Positions 11,001 through 20,313 are shown, counted from the first letter of the stretch. The stretch: 64,000 bases of DNA from Cyclina sinensis (GCA_012932295.1 JAAONU010000001.1:2542001-2606000); one strand, 5' to 3'. The notes: generated by a model from the sequence alone, not told the origin. Program-made: numbers and translations.

Positions 11001-12833
11001 GACAGAATGCTTCTACCAAAAATGTCATTATAGGTCTTTTGACTGAAAAGCTGCAACAAGCACCAAGCAATATTGCCTTTGATGTCTTAGAATGTATATT
11101 TCAGAATCTTAAGCAAAGAGCTTTAACTTTGCAAGGAATAATAAACTGTTAGAGTATGCTTGGCCCTTGAGATTTTTGTTTTCACATTTCTTATTTAAAC
11201 ATTAACAAGAGAACCAAAACAGCAGCAACATGAAGCTATGAACCCATCAAGGATGCTTTGATGTTCAAAGAGTTTTTTCAATGGCACTGCTCTGATAAGT
11301 TCAAGATTTTCAATGGCATTGCACTATTTTTTTCTGGAAGTTTTTCAATGGCCATGCTGAATTATGCTGAATCAGTTTTTCAATGGATTAACATTTCAAT
11401 GGACTTGCTCTACAATGCTCAAGAGGTTTTTCAACAGAATTGCTCCACTATTTTCAAGGGGTTTTTCTTTGAAATATGATTGATATTCATGTCAGCTATA
11501 TATATTGCAATAAATAATGGCATTTGACCTCAAAGTGTGATCTTGACCTTTGAGCTACTGACCTGGTTCATATGTGTGACACAACTGCCCACTGAGGCAA
11601 ACATTTGTACCAAGCAATTTGAAATCTGTCCAACCAAGGCCAAGTTACAGACAGGATTTGTACCAAGCAATTTTGAAATCCGTCCAACTAAGGCCAAGTT
11701 ACAGACAGGATAAGCAAAATTGTACCCAATTTTGACATATGACATATAAGTGTAACCTTGACCTTTAAACTACTAACCTGGTTCATGTGTTCAACACACC
11801 ATCCCATTAAAATGAACACTTGTGCCAAGCTGTTTTGAAATCCCTCCAACCAAGGCTGAGTTACAGCCTGGTCCACCTGGGCAAGCAGAACTGTAGCCAA
11901 CTTTGACCTTTGAGCTACCGACCTTGTTCATGCACTCTACACATATCTCACTGAGGAAAACATTTGTGCCTAGTAATATTGAAATCCCTCCAATCAGAAT
12001 TGTAGCCAACTGACCTCTAAAAGTTGGAGCCACTGATCTGGTTCATGCGTTTGACACACCATCTCATCAGAAGATTAACTTCACTTTTAAAATTCAGCTA
12101 TGCCATTGTATCTTTTACAATATTTTCCTTGATTTTTATTAATTCTACTATCTTTTAAAAAACATTAAAAATTAAGGCATTCAATTTACCTGTAGCATTT
12201 CTGTGGAACTACTGGATTGCGAAACACACACTCATAACATCCTGGCTTCTTGTATAGTGCCAGATACTCACTCTTCTCTATGGCAGTTTCACTGAAATTA
12301 TCATTTACACAATTTGTATGGGTTTTTTCCAGACAGAATGCAGGAAAACAATAGCTTTCTATGCAAAGTAATGCAGATGATAAAAATTTGCAAGCAACAA
12401 AAACAGACAAGTTACTAACACTAAATCACTAGAAATAAGAATTAAATGTTAAAACTGCAGACATTCTACAATGTTAGGAATATAATAATAAAACAATCCA
12501 AGTTATACTGATTTTATAGTACAGGCAAGAGCTAAACACTAAACATTCTATGAAGAACAGCAAAACACAGCTAGGCTTTTAATATCTTATAGTGAAATTC
12601 ATTTATAATGGTAGGGGTGTTTAGGGTTTGTTTTGATATGAAAACCTATGAAAAAGCTGTAGTAAGAACATACAATAATGCATAAATTCAGATATAAATT
12701 AATACAAATACCTATTATATGCTTCAGGTTTTACCACTTGGACTTTGTATGGGTTTAGGTTAGCTGTAACAATATTCCCTACTGAGCTGATCCCAGAGCT
12801 GACACCATCAACTAATGTTCTGAATAAAGACAT
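1891..12833 (-). CDS. PLA2G6: PLA2G6-like calcium-independent phospholipase A2 (iPLA2-beta), N-terminal and ankyrin part; 3' end outside window
   Basis: Nine exons in transcription order: 12833-12712, 12291-12190, 10542-10327, 9999-9822, 9386-9163, 8634-8538, 8163-7981, 4798-4686 and 2039-1891. All junctions are GT..AG and the phases agree throughout, giving 461 codons plus one base. The N-terminus (MSLFRTLVDGVSSGIS, then NLNPYKVQVV) matches the start of animal iPLA2-beta. The CDTVREHPTWNCAHVAA segment and at least five ankyrin units (motifs such as GVTPL, GHTPLYKA, GTPLHWA, GDTPLHLA) follow in family order, with a conserved GCDVNSTSG stretch. In this family the enzyme releases fatty acids from the sn-2 position of phospholipids at membranes, and the ankyrin repeats support oligomerisation. 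The nucleotide-binding and GXSXG catalytic exons are not in the window. The symbol is by homology read by eye. Confidence 0.93.
2055..2750. other. Intron 8 of PLA2G6, no recognised feature
   Basis: AT-rich intron sequence. The 82-codon minus frame at 2413-2661 shows no family resemblance or splice support, and I treat it as chance. Confidence 0.5.
2755..3660. repeat. Tandem/dispersed mollusc-type repeat with TGACCTTGACC motifs
   Basis: About three diverged copies of a roughly 165-170-bp module near 2890-3050, 3065-3220 and 3400-3550, with partial ends near 3230 and 3560. Each has a CCAAGGTATTTTAAAATCC-type start, a TCTATCATCAA core, the block TGTGACCTTGACCTCTGAG and a GACACACCGTCTCA end. The 65-70-codon minus frames here come from the repeat. 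Confidence 0.85.
3865..4462. mobile_element. MITE/SINE-like element with ATGTCTCCCCC ends
   Basis: It begins with ATATGTCTCCCCCC near 3868 and ends with a hairpin ATGTCTCCCCC / GGGGGGAGACAT near 4431-4460. Between them are three copies of a module of about 140-150 bp (GGCATTTGACATTTAACC, TGTGACCTTGACCTTGAGA, GTCGCCTTGATGAGGTGAA) and a GGAC-rich linker. This end structure is typical of short non-autonomous mollusc elements. The three minus ORFs of 85-102 codons here are repeat artefacts. Confidence 0.8.
4686..4798 (-). CDS. PLA2G6: PLA2G6 exon 8 (last visible ankyrin unit)
   Basis: 113 bases encoding DDRDLVCTFIVFGADVNQKN and the degenerate ankyrin SHSPRHIAAVSK. Donor AA|GTAAGT. The acceptor is ambiguous by three bases (CAGCAG), so one extra Gln is possible. 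It lies more than 3 kb downstream of exon 7. Confidence 0.88.
5330..5620. repeat. Dispersed repeat, copy 1 (partner at 24760-25045)
   Basis: It shares a collinear series of blocks with 24760-25045: AAAGATCTCTCTGC, TTTAAGAAATTATTTTTTTG, a GTTTTTAATTT-type block, GACATGACTG and GTACTGAAAG..GGGAAGT. Divergence is high, so this is an old repeat. Confidence 0.6.
6846..6868. repeat. (TA)n microsatellite
   Basis: An uninterrupted TA dinucleotide run. Confidence 0.95.
7981..8163 (-). CDS. PLA2G6: PLA2G6 exon 7 (ankyrin repeats)
   Basis: 183 bases, phase 0 at both ends. It contains LGCDVNSTSGTNHTPLFV and GDSNGDTPLHLAVQ, two consecutive ankyrin units. The acceptor reads TTTTGTATTGTAAG and the donor CAG|GTAAAT. 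Confidence 0.92.
8538..8634 (-). CDS. PLA2G6: PLA2G6 exon 6 (ankyrin repeat)
   Basis: 97 bases, too short for a long-ORF search. It encodes CIELIIKKHPSQKDARDKK and YQGTPLHWAQTRE. Acceptor CTTGACAG, donor GAG|GTAAGG, phase 2 in and 0 out. It matches the AEMIIS..YGASPLHWAKN segment of the family. Confidence 0.9.
9163..9386 (-). CDS. PLA2G6: PLA2G6 exon 5 (ankyrin repeats)
   Basis: 224 bases with GHTPLYKACLNL, VQMLLEGGVDPSISKADRLP and IHVAVSLGEM. Acceptor GTTTTAG, donor AA|GTATGA, phase 0 in and 2 out. An insertion around VVPGEPPTEKH lengthens one repeat relative to a standard 33-residue unit. Confidence 0.88.
9822..9999 (-). CDS. PLA2G6: PLA2G6 exon 4 (ankyrin repeats)
   Basis: 178 bases with acceptor CTGTTTCAG and consensus donor GAG|GTAAGT. 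It carries SGVTPLMAGVIG and the DFKGMTVYHYAV ankyrin core, matching the DYKGETVFHYAV segment of the family. Confidence 0.9.
10327..10542 (-). CDS. PLA2G6: PLA2G6 exon 3
   Basis: 216 bases, from LFRYTKDVEAQTFYKQLNR to KNPEIE. Phase 2 in and out; acceptor TTTTGCAG, donor GTACAA. The REHPTWNCAHVAAFVGLFE segment is the family's pre-ankyrin helix region. Open frame continues past the donor, but only this junction joins the next exon in phase. Confidence 0.85.
10561..11254. other. Intron 2 of PLA2G6, left part
   Basis: Single-copy-looking AT-rich sequence. I see no gene in it. Confidence 0.5.
11255..11480. repeat. Degenerate tandem repeat with TTTTTCAATGG core
   Basis: The core TTTTTCAATGGC and variants recur about six times at 30-60-bp spacing, often followed by a TTGCTCT-like block. 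It lies inside intron 2 of PLA2G6 and makes the 73-codon plus ORF. Confidence 0.7.
11520..12070. repeat. AGGTCA-rich mollusc-type tandem repeat
   Basis: Three to four diverged copies of a module with TGTGATCTTGACCTTTGAG, a CTACTGACCTGGTTCATG block, GACACACCATCTCA and TTTGTACCAAGCAATTTTG. It is related to the repeat at 2755-3660. It produces the overlapping minus ORFs of 70-80 codons. Confidence 0.8.
12190..12291 (-). CDS. PLA2G6: PLA2G6 exon 2
   Basis: Encodes SETAIEKSEYLALYKK then PGCYECVFRNP, phase 2 in and out. The acceptor is TAATTTCAG and the donor GTAAATTG. The YECVFRNP segment corresponds to the WDCVLVNP region of vertebrate iPLA2-beta. Confidence 0.88.
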
Positions 12834-12860
12834 CCTGCCTTTATTAGTTTACAGCTGATT
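12712..12860 (-). CDS. PLA2G6: PLA2G6 first coding exon with 5'UTR segment
   Basis: An acceptor TTTTTTACAG ends at 12861, so the exon starts at 12860 with 27 bases of leader, and the start codon is at 12833-12831 (GGATGTC). It encodes 40 residues and ends in a split Ser codon before the donor GTATTTG. The upstream acceptor means at least one non-coding first exon, and the promoter, lie further right; I could not place them. Confidence 0.88.
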
Positions 12861-12883
12861 CTGTAAAAAATAAAAAAGTGAAA

Positions 12884-13142
12884 GTACTATAGTTATACCA
12901 TTTGACTACATTAGCAATAAAAAGTATAGTTATACCATTTGATTACATTAGCAATAAAAAGTATAGTTATACCATTTGACTACATTAGCAATAAAAAGTA
13001 TAGTTATATTATTTGACTACATTAACAATAAAAAGTATAGTTATATTATTTGACTACATTAACAATAAAAAGTATAGTTATACCATTTGACTACATTAAC
13101 AATAAAAAGTATAGTTATACCATTTGACTACATTAGCAATAC
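12884..13142. repeat. 37-bp tandem array beside PLA2G6 exon 1
   Basis: Seven nearly identical units with the core AGTATAGTTATACCATTTG followed by ACTACATTAGCAAT. Two adjacent units share TTATATTATTTG and three share ATTAACAAT, showing local homogenisation. The array starts only about 25 bp beyond the acceptor of the first coding exon. Confidence 0.95.
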
Positions 13143-14269
13143 AAAAGGAGACTGAATAAAATACTGTCACCAATATTTCTTCCCTGTCAATAGTTTATTC
13201 TCCCATCACCTATAAAATGTTAGTCTGTATAAAAATGCCTTAAATACAGGGCATCTTAATAAAGTAGAATCTCAAAGATAGTGGTAGTTTGACTAAAACA
13301 GAACCACCAACAAAGACACAGACTGAAAATAACAGTTCCCACTACAGAGGAAGTATGTAACTTGTTAAAGACCTGTCTGTAAGACAGTGTGCTTGACTCA
13401 TAATCTGCATTAAATCTGATCAAGAGTTATCTAGCTTGTATTTTCATTGCCCCTAAAGACCTTTGTGAAGTATTTAAACAATTATCATCATTACTTATAA
13501 AAAATACATGCATCATAGTTAATTTTATGCAAAACTGTAATAATTTTTTTTTGGCATGCAAAACCTCAACCCAATTTCAAACAGGGGAATAATTCAAAAT
13601 GCTGCCAAGAGTTATCTTAATTGGAGGTCCGATGTCCCTTAACACCTTTGTTAGGTTTCAAGTCAATCCCATTAATGGTTGCTGAGAAATAAGCATGAAT
13701 ATACGTTGCATGCAAAAATTCAACCAAGATTTAAAGTAAAAAATAAAAAGGCCATACCTTGCTAAAAATTTGGTCAAGAGTTATCTAACTTGTTTATTTA
13801 ATTCCCTCAGAAGACATAAGCAAAGTATTAAATCAGTGAGCAATGCTTGTTAATAAGATATATGAATGATAATAACTTGCAGGCAAAACCTTAACCAAGG
13901 TGTGACATCACTGATGGTTGAGTAGAATACCAGTGACACATGGGACCACAGTTTGATGTCTCATCCCAATGACAGTAAGCAATTTTAGTGCAGGAACTTG
14001 GGTTTTAACTTGTGACCCCTGACTAAGCTAGCCACAACTCAAGATACTTGTCTTTATGCCTAAGCTAGCCAGACATTTTGCTGAAATTTTACCCAATGAT
14101 GCCACTAAAAGCCATCAGCAAAAAGGGCATCATTTTTCTAATTACTTTTGTGATACAGCTGTATTTCCTTGACATTTAATGATAGTAAAGACTTATTTGG
14201 AAGAAAGCATCCAAACTGTTTCCCATAAAACATCAAAACTCATAAAAAGATTATATCATGACTGTGCTT
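13143..14269. other. Intergenic/intron 1, dispersed repeat fragments only
   Basis: It contains GTTATCT-type fragments repeated near 13425, 13605 and 13785 with GCATGCAAAA blocks, consistent with an old tandem repeat of about 180 bp. No coding exon is seen. Confidence 0.5.
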
Positions 14270-14273
14270 CAAC

Positions 14274-14318
14274 TTCAACTTCATTACTGCCAAAAGTCAA
14301 TACTGACTATACTAGGCA
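14274..14318 (+). repeat. Flanking direct repeat, left copy
   Basis: About 45 bp with a few mismatches to 15945-15988. Shared blocks are TTACTGCCAAAAG and TACTGACTATACTAGGCA. The two copies bracket the LINE relic at 14400-15720. Confidence 0.85.
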
Positions 14319-14399
14319 GACGCATGCCAAAACGTTAAAATTATAAAAGATAATAACAAAGAAAACAAGATTTTAACTGAAGATCTTACTTAAACATTT

Positions 14400-15720
14400 A
14401 TTTTAAATACTTAAAATCTATAAAACATGTTTAGTCCACTGATAAAAGCTGGCACAGTTGGGGAAGCCTTAATCTCGGTTGGTAATTTGTTCCAGAGTCG
14501 TATAGTCCTTGGGAAGAATGAGTTCATGTGATGTTGTGACTTTGATTGTAGGATGAGGAATTTGCTGTTTCTTGTGTTTGTAAGGTGACTGTGATCGACA
14601 TTGACCTGTTTGTTTTTTATCTTGTGTAGCATGACCAGGCTGGCATGGTTTTGCCTTTGTTCTAAAGTTGACCATTTTAGTTCCTTAATCATGTTTGTTA
14701 CACTGCTTGTATAATGGTAATCATTATGAACGTACCTTGCAGCTGACTTCTGGACCAATTCTATTCTATGAGTGAGATATTTTTGCTATGGATGCCATAT
14801 GGTTAAGCAGTATTCAACCTGTGGTCTTACATATGTTTTGTATGCTGCTGCTTTGAGTTGTTTGTTTTGTGTTTTGACATTTTGTCCGATGAACCTTAAG
14901 CTGTTTTATGCTTTGTTTGTGATATTGTTTACATGGGACGTTCAGTTTAGGTTACTACTAAGTATTTTGCATTTTCTGTGGTTTTTCAGTGTTGTGTTAT
15001 GTAGGGTGTAGGGAAAGATGACCGGTTTCTTTTTCCTGTATATTCCGAGTACTTCACCCTTGTCAGGGTTGAATTCCATTGCCCATTCTTTTTCCCATTT
15101 TTCAAGGTTGTGCAAATTATTTTGTAAGGTTTGTGCAGATGCTTGTGATTTAATTTTTAAATAAACTATGGTGTGGACGGCAAATAGACGCACCCAGCTC
15201 CTGACACTTCCTGGTAGGTCATTGATGTATGCGAGAAAGAGACATGGACCTAAGACCAATCCCTGCGTGACACCAGAAAGCACAGGGAGCCTGTTAGAGA
15301 CCTTGTTTTCCACTAATACTTGTTGTGATCTGTTTTTGAGAAAGTTTTGTATCCATGAACTGATGTGTGGATGAACTCCCGAGTGTTTCGAAATTAACCC
15401 ATGGTAAATCTGCTTTACTTTTGCATTGTCTCGACGGTATGTGTTTGGATGATAATCTTTTGATCTGGGCTTTGAACATGTCCCATTTGGGACCCGTTTG
15501 GGTCTTCATTTTGACTTTGGTTGAACGTCCTAGGGCTTCATGTCCAAAAACTCTGGTCCGAATAATGGGTAAACTAAAACTACGATGTTCTAAAATTTCG
15601 TCAGATAATCAAAGGAAGCAATTATTTTACACAATTGAACTTTTAATTACGCATCAGCTGTTGAGCTTTTTTCCTGGTATTTTGGTTCCCTTTTGTTTGC
15701 GCTCACGAATGAAAAGGAAC
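14400..15720 (-). pseudogene. Decayed non-LTR retrotransposon (RT and C-terminal fragments)
   Basis: Read on the minus strand. 15509-15400 carries the endonuclease-RT linker (WDMFKAQIKRLSSKHIPS, KADLPWVN). The frame then jumps into mid-RT sequence: SSWIQNFL in a shifted frame near 15360, then the SGVTQGLVLGPCLF block at 15313-14942. The catalytic YADD position reads FAVH. 14758-14411 has the typical C-terminal end, QKSAARYVHNDY and NSFFPRTIRLWNKLP. RT motifs between the linker and SGV..QG are missing, so the copy has an internal deletion as well as frameshifts. It resembles CR1/jockey-like elements. It is dead, and its 3' end lies near 14400. Confidence 0.85.
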
Positions 15721-15944
15721 CATCATAAGCAAAACCTAAAGTAAAATATTAAACAACAAGGACAATGAATTGCCAGCAAAGAAGTAGCGTTATCACATTA
15801 CATTTCACATATATTCAGTAAAAGATTATTATACGTGATTACATATTTTCAAATGAACCTCACTTGGTCCTGAAAAAGTCAAATTTCTGCATTTTCTAAT
15901 AAAATTTCAACATTTTGTATGTTAACCAAATTAATGTATTTTTT

Positions 15945-15990
15945 TTCAACTTAATTACTGCCAAAAGACATTACTGACTATACTAGGCAA
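15945..15990 (+). repeat. Flanking direct repeat, right copy
   Basis: Partner of 14274-14318. It is longer than a usual LINE target-site duplication. Confidence 0.85.
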
Positions 15991-16013
15991 CAATTTTTTT
16001 CAACAATTTGGAC

Positions 16014-16045
16014 AGGTACGTATATAAACGTATTAATATACGTAC
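16014..16045. repeat. Short inverted repeat GGTACGTATA/TATACGTACC
   Basis: Perfect 10-bp arms around a 12-bp AT-rich loop, about 40 bp from a larger palindrome. Confidence 0.8.
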
Positions 16046-16083
16046 CCGATTCGGAGAACTCTATTAAATCAAATCATTGTAAC

Positions 16084-16117
16084 CAGGGTCTTTCAAATAG
16101 CTATTTGAAAGACCCTG
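16084..16117. repeat. Perfect 34-bp palindrome
   Basis: The arm CAGGGTCTTTCAAATAG is followed immediately by its exact reverse complement with no spacer. Confidence 0.95.
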
Positions 16118-16119
16118 TT

Positions 16120-17125
16120 GTAACATATGACATATGTGGCAAAAGATAAGACTGACCTTTTGTTTTCTTCATTCTGAGTTGTCAAATGTTCAAAATGAGC
16201 CCGACATTCCATTCTGCAGATGATGACAATTTCATTCTGGCTTACAGCATTACAGTATTATTTCCAGTAGTATAGTACCAATATCATTAATAACAGGAAG
16301 AGTTACATCAAATTGGTTGAATAGGATCATCAAACTAACCTAAATGATTTATAACAAACAGGCAAGCCTATATACCAATGACCCTCTTCTAAAGGGAGAT
16401 GAAGGTAGTGGCCAAAAGAAAATATTTGATGAAGGAGATATCCGTTTTTTAAAGTAATAATGCCAGACTACATGAGAAACATCCATTGCCTTTTAGCAAA
16501 AGCTTTGTTTGGGATATTAACACTCAGTGGAGTTACAATAAAGTGGCGGGCCTAAGGCAATTTTTTGGAAAATGGTCACCCGCCTAAAATGTCCTATAAC
16601 TGTAACAAATCAATACAAATGAACATGGCGTGTTTGGCAAAGTGAATAGAAGCATTTAAACATTGACGCTTTGACGTACATATCTTAAAACATACAGAAA
16701 TGTTTAACTGTTAAACTGCTTGCCATAACAGTTGGTACTAAACTGCTCACAAGGGAAAGATCGCATATATAACTATTGAGTTCAATTAATATTGACAACA
16801 CTTTTCTGCTTAGTATACAGGTGAGTTAAGAGTGTTATTTCAGCCAATACTTGAACATAGAGACTGAAGCATCTTTTACCATTTTATGACTGTGTTTGGG
16901 GACAGATCCAATACAGTAAATAGTTCACTTTTATGCATACATACATTTCGTTAATTGTCACAGGGATGTACACAATAAAGTTTTTCATTGCTTTCTATGA
17001 TTAGAGTGTAAGGGAGGCGTCATTAAGGAGTAGCTGATCTATCTATCTGAGCTTATATATCATCGCTACCGGTTGCCCATATGACCGATGCCCCCTGAAG
17101 AGATAAGTTATTTTATGTTGGGGGA
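16120..17125. other. About 1 kb without a recognised gene
   Basis: AT-rich. I see no splice-supported exon, RNA gene or clear repeat. Confidence 0.4.
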
Positions 17126-17129
17126 GGGG

Positions 17130-17800
17130 GAGTGCAAAAGATAGAGAAAGCATTCCATTCCAGAGATACGCCTGGTTCTTTTGTGGTTGCTCATCTGAGA
17201 CCGTACCAGGAGACAGAACACTTCACCTATAGAGCATCTGTGTCAAGGTCGAGAAAGATGCACAGAAGCTGTACAGGATCGTTATGCAGACATTTGCACA
17301 ACAAACCCGTCAAAGCACAACATTACACCTGCAGATAGAGTAAAAGATTGTTACAGGACGTAGAATTTCAACACAGACCGATAGAAACAGGATTCAGGAA
17401 AATTGAATGAATGCTAGACGACCTTCTAATGGTCCAGATTTGAACCCTAGGCATCACAGACAGGCTTGATTTTGCAATGGAAATGCATGATAATACTAGA
17501 GTGACCATGGACTATCTTGCTCATTGATATGAGTATTGACGTCATGAACTGGCCAGCACGACACCCGGATTAAAAACCTGTTGAAAACGTATGGACTATC
17601 TGTTTAGTGTGAACCATGCCCACTGACCCTACAGAACCACACACAGGCGATCATCCTCGAGTGACAAGCCCTTCCAGATCCTTTGAGTGTGCAAACAAAC
17701 GTCACGGGTCACATTATCAGGTGAAAAGGTATGGACTAGAGATCATTCGACAGACTTTTAAATCGTTATAAACAGAAAATCCTTAGTTTGCAACTTCGTG
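17130..17800 (+). pseudogene. Decayed Tc1/mariner (IS630-like) transposase
   Basis: Fragments in shifting frames on the plus strand follow transposase order. CGCSSETV..GDRTLHL near 17185-17235 resembles the helix-turn-helix region. ARRPSNGPDL-like and LDFAMEMH fragments lie near 17415-17490. NWPARHPD, a stop and KPVENVW at about 17540-17595 correspond to the classic NWPARSPDLNPIENVW block holding the second catalytic Asp. Multiple stops and frameshifts show it is dead. Terminal inverted repeats were not found. Confidence 0.8.
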
Positions 17801-18059
17801 TTCATGCTCAATTAATAAAATTTGTGAGCTGTGCATTGTAGATAAACTTTTCACGAAATCAGTAAAACACGTGCAATTTGAACAGCAAGGACCCCAAGGT
17901 TAAAACAGTGTTACAACATTCCGTTTATTCTCATCAGTAAAACTTTCTCGAGTCACATAAACTTTATGTAAAGGAAGGAGGGCAAATAATGAGTGGAAAA
18001 CCTTTTCAGCATTAATCTTTTAAATAAGATACAATGTATATGTCTCTGAATTACATTAC

Positions 18060-18187
18060 TTGGGCATTGCCAAGGCCGTCGTCGATGGTCCGGCCGGTCC
18101 GGCCTTGGCCGGACCAATATTTTGGCCAAAAATGAGTAAAAAAAAAAAAGAAAAAAAAAAAAAAAGAAAAAAAAAGAAAAAAAAAAC
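18060..18187. repeat. GGCC-rich stretch followed by A-tract
   Basis: A locally GC-rich run (GGCCGGTCCGGCCTTGGCC near 18090) is followed by an interrupted A-tract at 18136-18187. The poly-Phe minus ORFs here are artefacts. It may be the 3' end of a small retroelement. Confidence 0.6.
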
Positions 18188-18289
18188 ACGCATCGCTGAT
18201 TAGCAATTTGACACTTAACTGGCCCCTTATGCAATGCGCGGTAATATACAAACATGACGCGAAACAACTGGACACTGTTTATTGACCAG

Positions 18290-19080
18290 GTATATGTAGG
18301 GGTACTACGAAGACAAGTGTGAAGTTATCTTAATTGGCATTAACTGACATCGATGTGGCTCCGGACAGTTCACCGTATATATATATATATGTTTATTCAA
18401 AATATTACATCACAATTCTTTAAATTTTACTTCTGTTCACATACAAGTATCTTAATATGAATAGTCTAAGATAGTAAAATATCATGATGTGTGACACAAT
18501 TCCATCGGAACCAAATCAACCAAAATCATTTTCGTTTCCAAAACGAACATTTGGTAAGTACATTTTTTCATTAATGTTATATATATTATGTACACCTGTC
18601 CGTCCGTTATGCGAACCTTAAATTTCACCCTTAAAACCTACGTCGCACAAATCTGTAAAAAATCGTTGACATATTACTATAACATGTACTAGCGGCAGGC
18701 TGTAAACTGTGCCAAATATACGGGAAAACGCCCCTGAGAGCATCCTAGAAAAAAAAATTTTCCGGGGGAGCATGGCCCCGTACTTCCCTAGATTCTGGCT
18801 AATACCAACCAAATTGGCCGCACCAATCATAATATCGTGACGACGGGCCTGCATTCAAATTGACTCTTCACCTCAAATAAAAACACGTTGTTTATTACCA
18901 CTCCAGCGTCTTGCATTAATGTCTTTGCAACTCTAATTTTATTTTCTACATTTTTGTTCGTTTGTGATATTTCATCTCTGATATATGCTCTCATTTTCAG
19001 TATCACATAACAAAAATATCGATATATATTCAGCAGTATAAAGAAACATAAAGAAAACAACTGAGTATGCATTGTTTCAA
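18290..19080. other. 3' flank of NUDT1; repeat fragments
   Basis: It contains a (TA)n run near 18378-18392 and a fragment with CCGGGGGAGCATGGCCCCG at about 18762, a motif seen in dispersed invertebrate repeats. The 78-81-codon minus ORFs have no supporting features. Confidence 0.5.
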
Positions 19081-19085
19081 AATGA

Positions 19086-19091
19086 TTTATT
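19086..19091 (-). terminator. Poly(A) signal AATAAA overlapping the NUDT1 stop codon
   Basis: The minus strand reads CCAAAATAAATC, so the TAA stop lies inside AATAAA. If this signal is used, the 3'UTR would be only a few tens of bases. Confidence 0.45.
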
Positions 19092-19265
19092 TTGGTAACT
19101 GATCCACTTCCTTTAATGTGTAGTCCAATATTGTATCATGTCCTTCAAATTTAAAATATCCGGAAAATTTGACACCTTTTAAAAACAATGGAAACCAGTA
19201 TATGTCATCTGGCCACATCTCTGTAAAAGGAATTTTGCTAACTGGGAACCAGCAAGGCCTCATCT
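19087..19265 (-). CDS. NUDT1: NUDT1 coding exon 3 (terminal)
   Basis: Acceptor TTATTCAG. It encodes [14 protein letters not shown] through [12 protein letters not shown] and ends in TAA. The upstream Met in the longer open frame lies in the intron. Confidence 0.95.
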
Positions 19266-20307
19266 CTGAATAATAAAACATGAAAGTTGCCTTCAAAAAT
19301 AATTCGAAACAATTTTCAACAAAACGTGATAACCCTTATTTTGTTTATCAGTCAATAAATGTGTCTACCTCAAGGATTTTTGATAATTAAGTTAACATTA
19401 TAATTCATTTGAATATGATTTCTTGCATGAACAGTTGTGTTCATGATCATTGTCGTTTTCAAATTCTTAAATTTTCAATCTGAATAGTCACCTTGTGTTT
19501 CCCTGGGTTTCCCTGTGTACGTAGAACCAGTAAATACATGGACCTCTAGTAGCTGTGGATCTCCTACAAACTCAAACATAAGCCTTCCAACTTCATCCAG
19601 AGACTCTGTATTCAACCCGCTTTCCTCATGAAGTTCCCTTAAAAGGCACATACATTAAAAATATACAAGAACATTAAAAAAGAGGATTTTTTCATTTAAG
19701 TTGAATGAAATTAGTATTTAAGTTGAGGTCAGGCAGTAACCTTATATTCAGCTTTGGGAAATACCAACATTAGACCAATATATTGCATTACTACCTTCAC
19801 ATTATGTCAGGTGAGTTATTTTCTTGTCGCCTTTAATTCAACATCTTAAGTAAACTTTTAGTGACAGTAACTTTGTAAGCCACCATGATAAAATTCTTTG
19901 AAACAGAGACATTTTAGTTATGACCTCAGCAGTGCAAGCCCCAAAAACATCTCAATTAACTGAAATTTTTGAAGTTTATAGTTTTTTAAAATCAGTTCCC
20001 AGTTGAGCATTCAGCTGCAATGGGCAGCTGGTTAGGAATGACCTTTCACGTGGCTCCACTCAGATTTACTGAATCAGGGAAAGCCAGATATAGCTAAAAC
20101 TTTGTTCAGGTATGTGACAATACATTTTTTGAAGAGGTTATAATAATATCTTCACCTTATAGCACCTTGTACAATTGTTTCTCCGGGTTCAACCTTGCCT
20201 CCAAAGCCATTCCAGCGACCTTTACCGAATCCTCGTTTCTTCATACCAAGCAGCACCCTGGCTTGCTCCCGGATCAGAACAAGGGTTAAAACTTTGTTTG
20301 CAACCAT
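19087..20307 (-). CDS. NUDT1: NUDT1/MTH1 oxidised purine nucleoside triphosphatase, complete coding region
   Basis: Three exons: 20307-20156, 19637-19492 and 19265-19087, in phase, giving 158 codons plus stop, close to the usual MTH1 length of about 156. The start [20 protein letters not shown] is followed by [15 protein letters not shown]. The Nudix box GX5EX7REUXEEXGU is complete across exons 1-2 (G..EPGE, then RELHEESGL). EFVGDP, VHVF and the C-terminal [25 protein letters not shown] and DTILDYT blocks are family-specific. In this family the enzyme hydrolyses 8-oxo-dGTP and related nucleotides to monophosphates, sanitising the pool in cytosol and mitochondria. An acceptor CATTCAG just before the start shows a non-coding upstream exon. 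Confidence 0.97.
19492..19637 (-). CDS. NUDT1: NUDT1 coding exon 2
   Basis: 146 bases, not visible as a long ORF. It completes the Nudix box (RELHEESGL) and carries [17 protein letters not shown]. Acceptor TTTTAAG, donor AAG|GTGACT. Confidence 0.93.
20156..20307 (-). CDS. NUDT1: NUDT1 coding exon 1
   Basis: Start codon at 20307-20305 (CAATAATGG). The exon itself begins at 20313 after acceptor CATTCAG. It encodes 50 residues and breaks inside the Arg codon of the Nudix REL motif at donor AG|GTGAAG. Confidence 0.93.
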
Positions 20308-20313
20308 TATTGC

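Noticed and set aside
18051..18275. Minus ORFs with a poly-Phe tract as membrane proteins
   Set aside because: The Phe run is the reverse of an A-tract; frames on both registers stay open for that reason.
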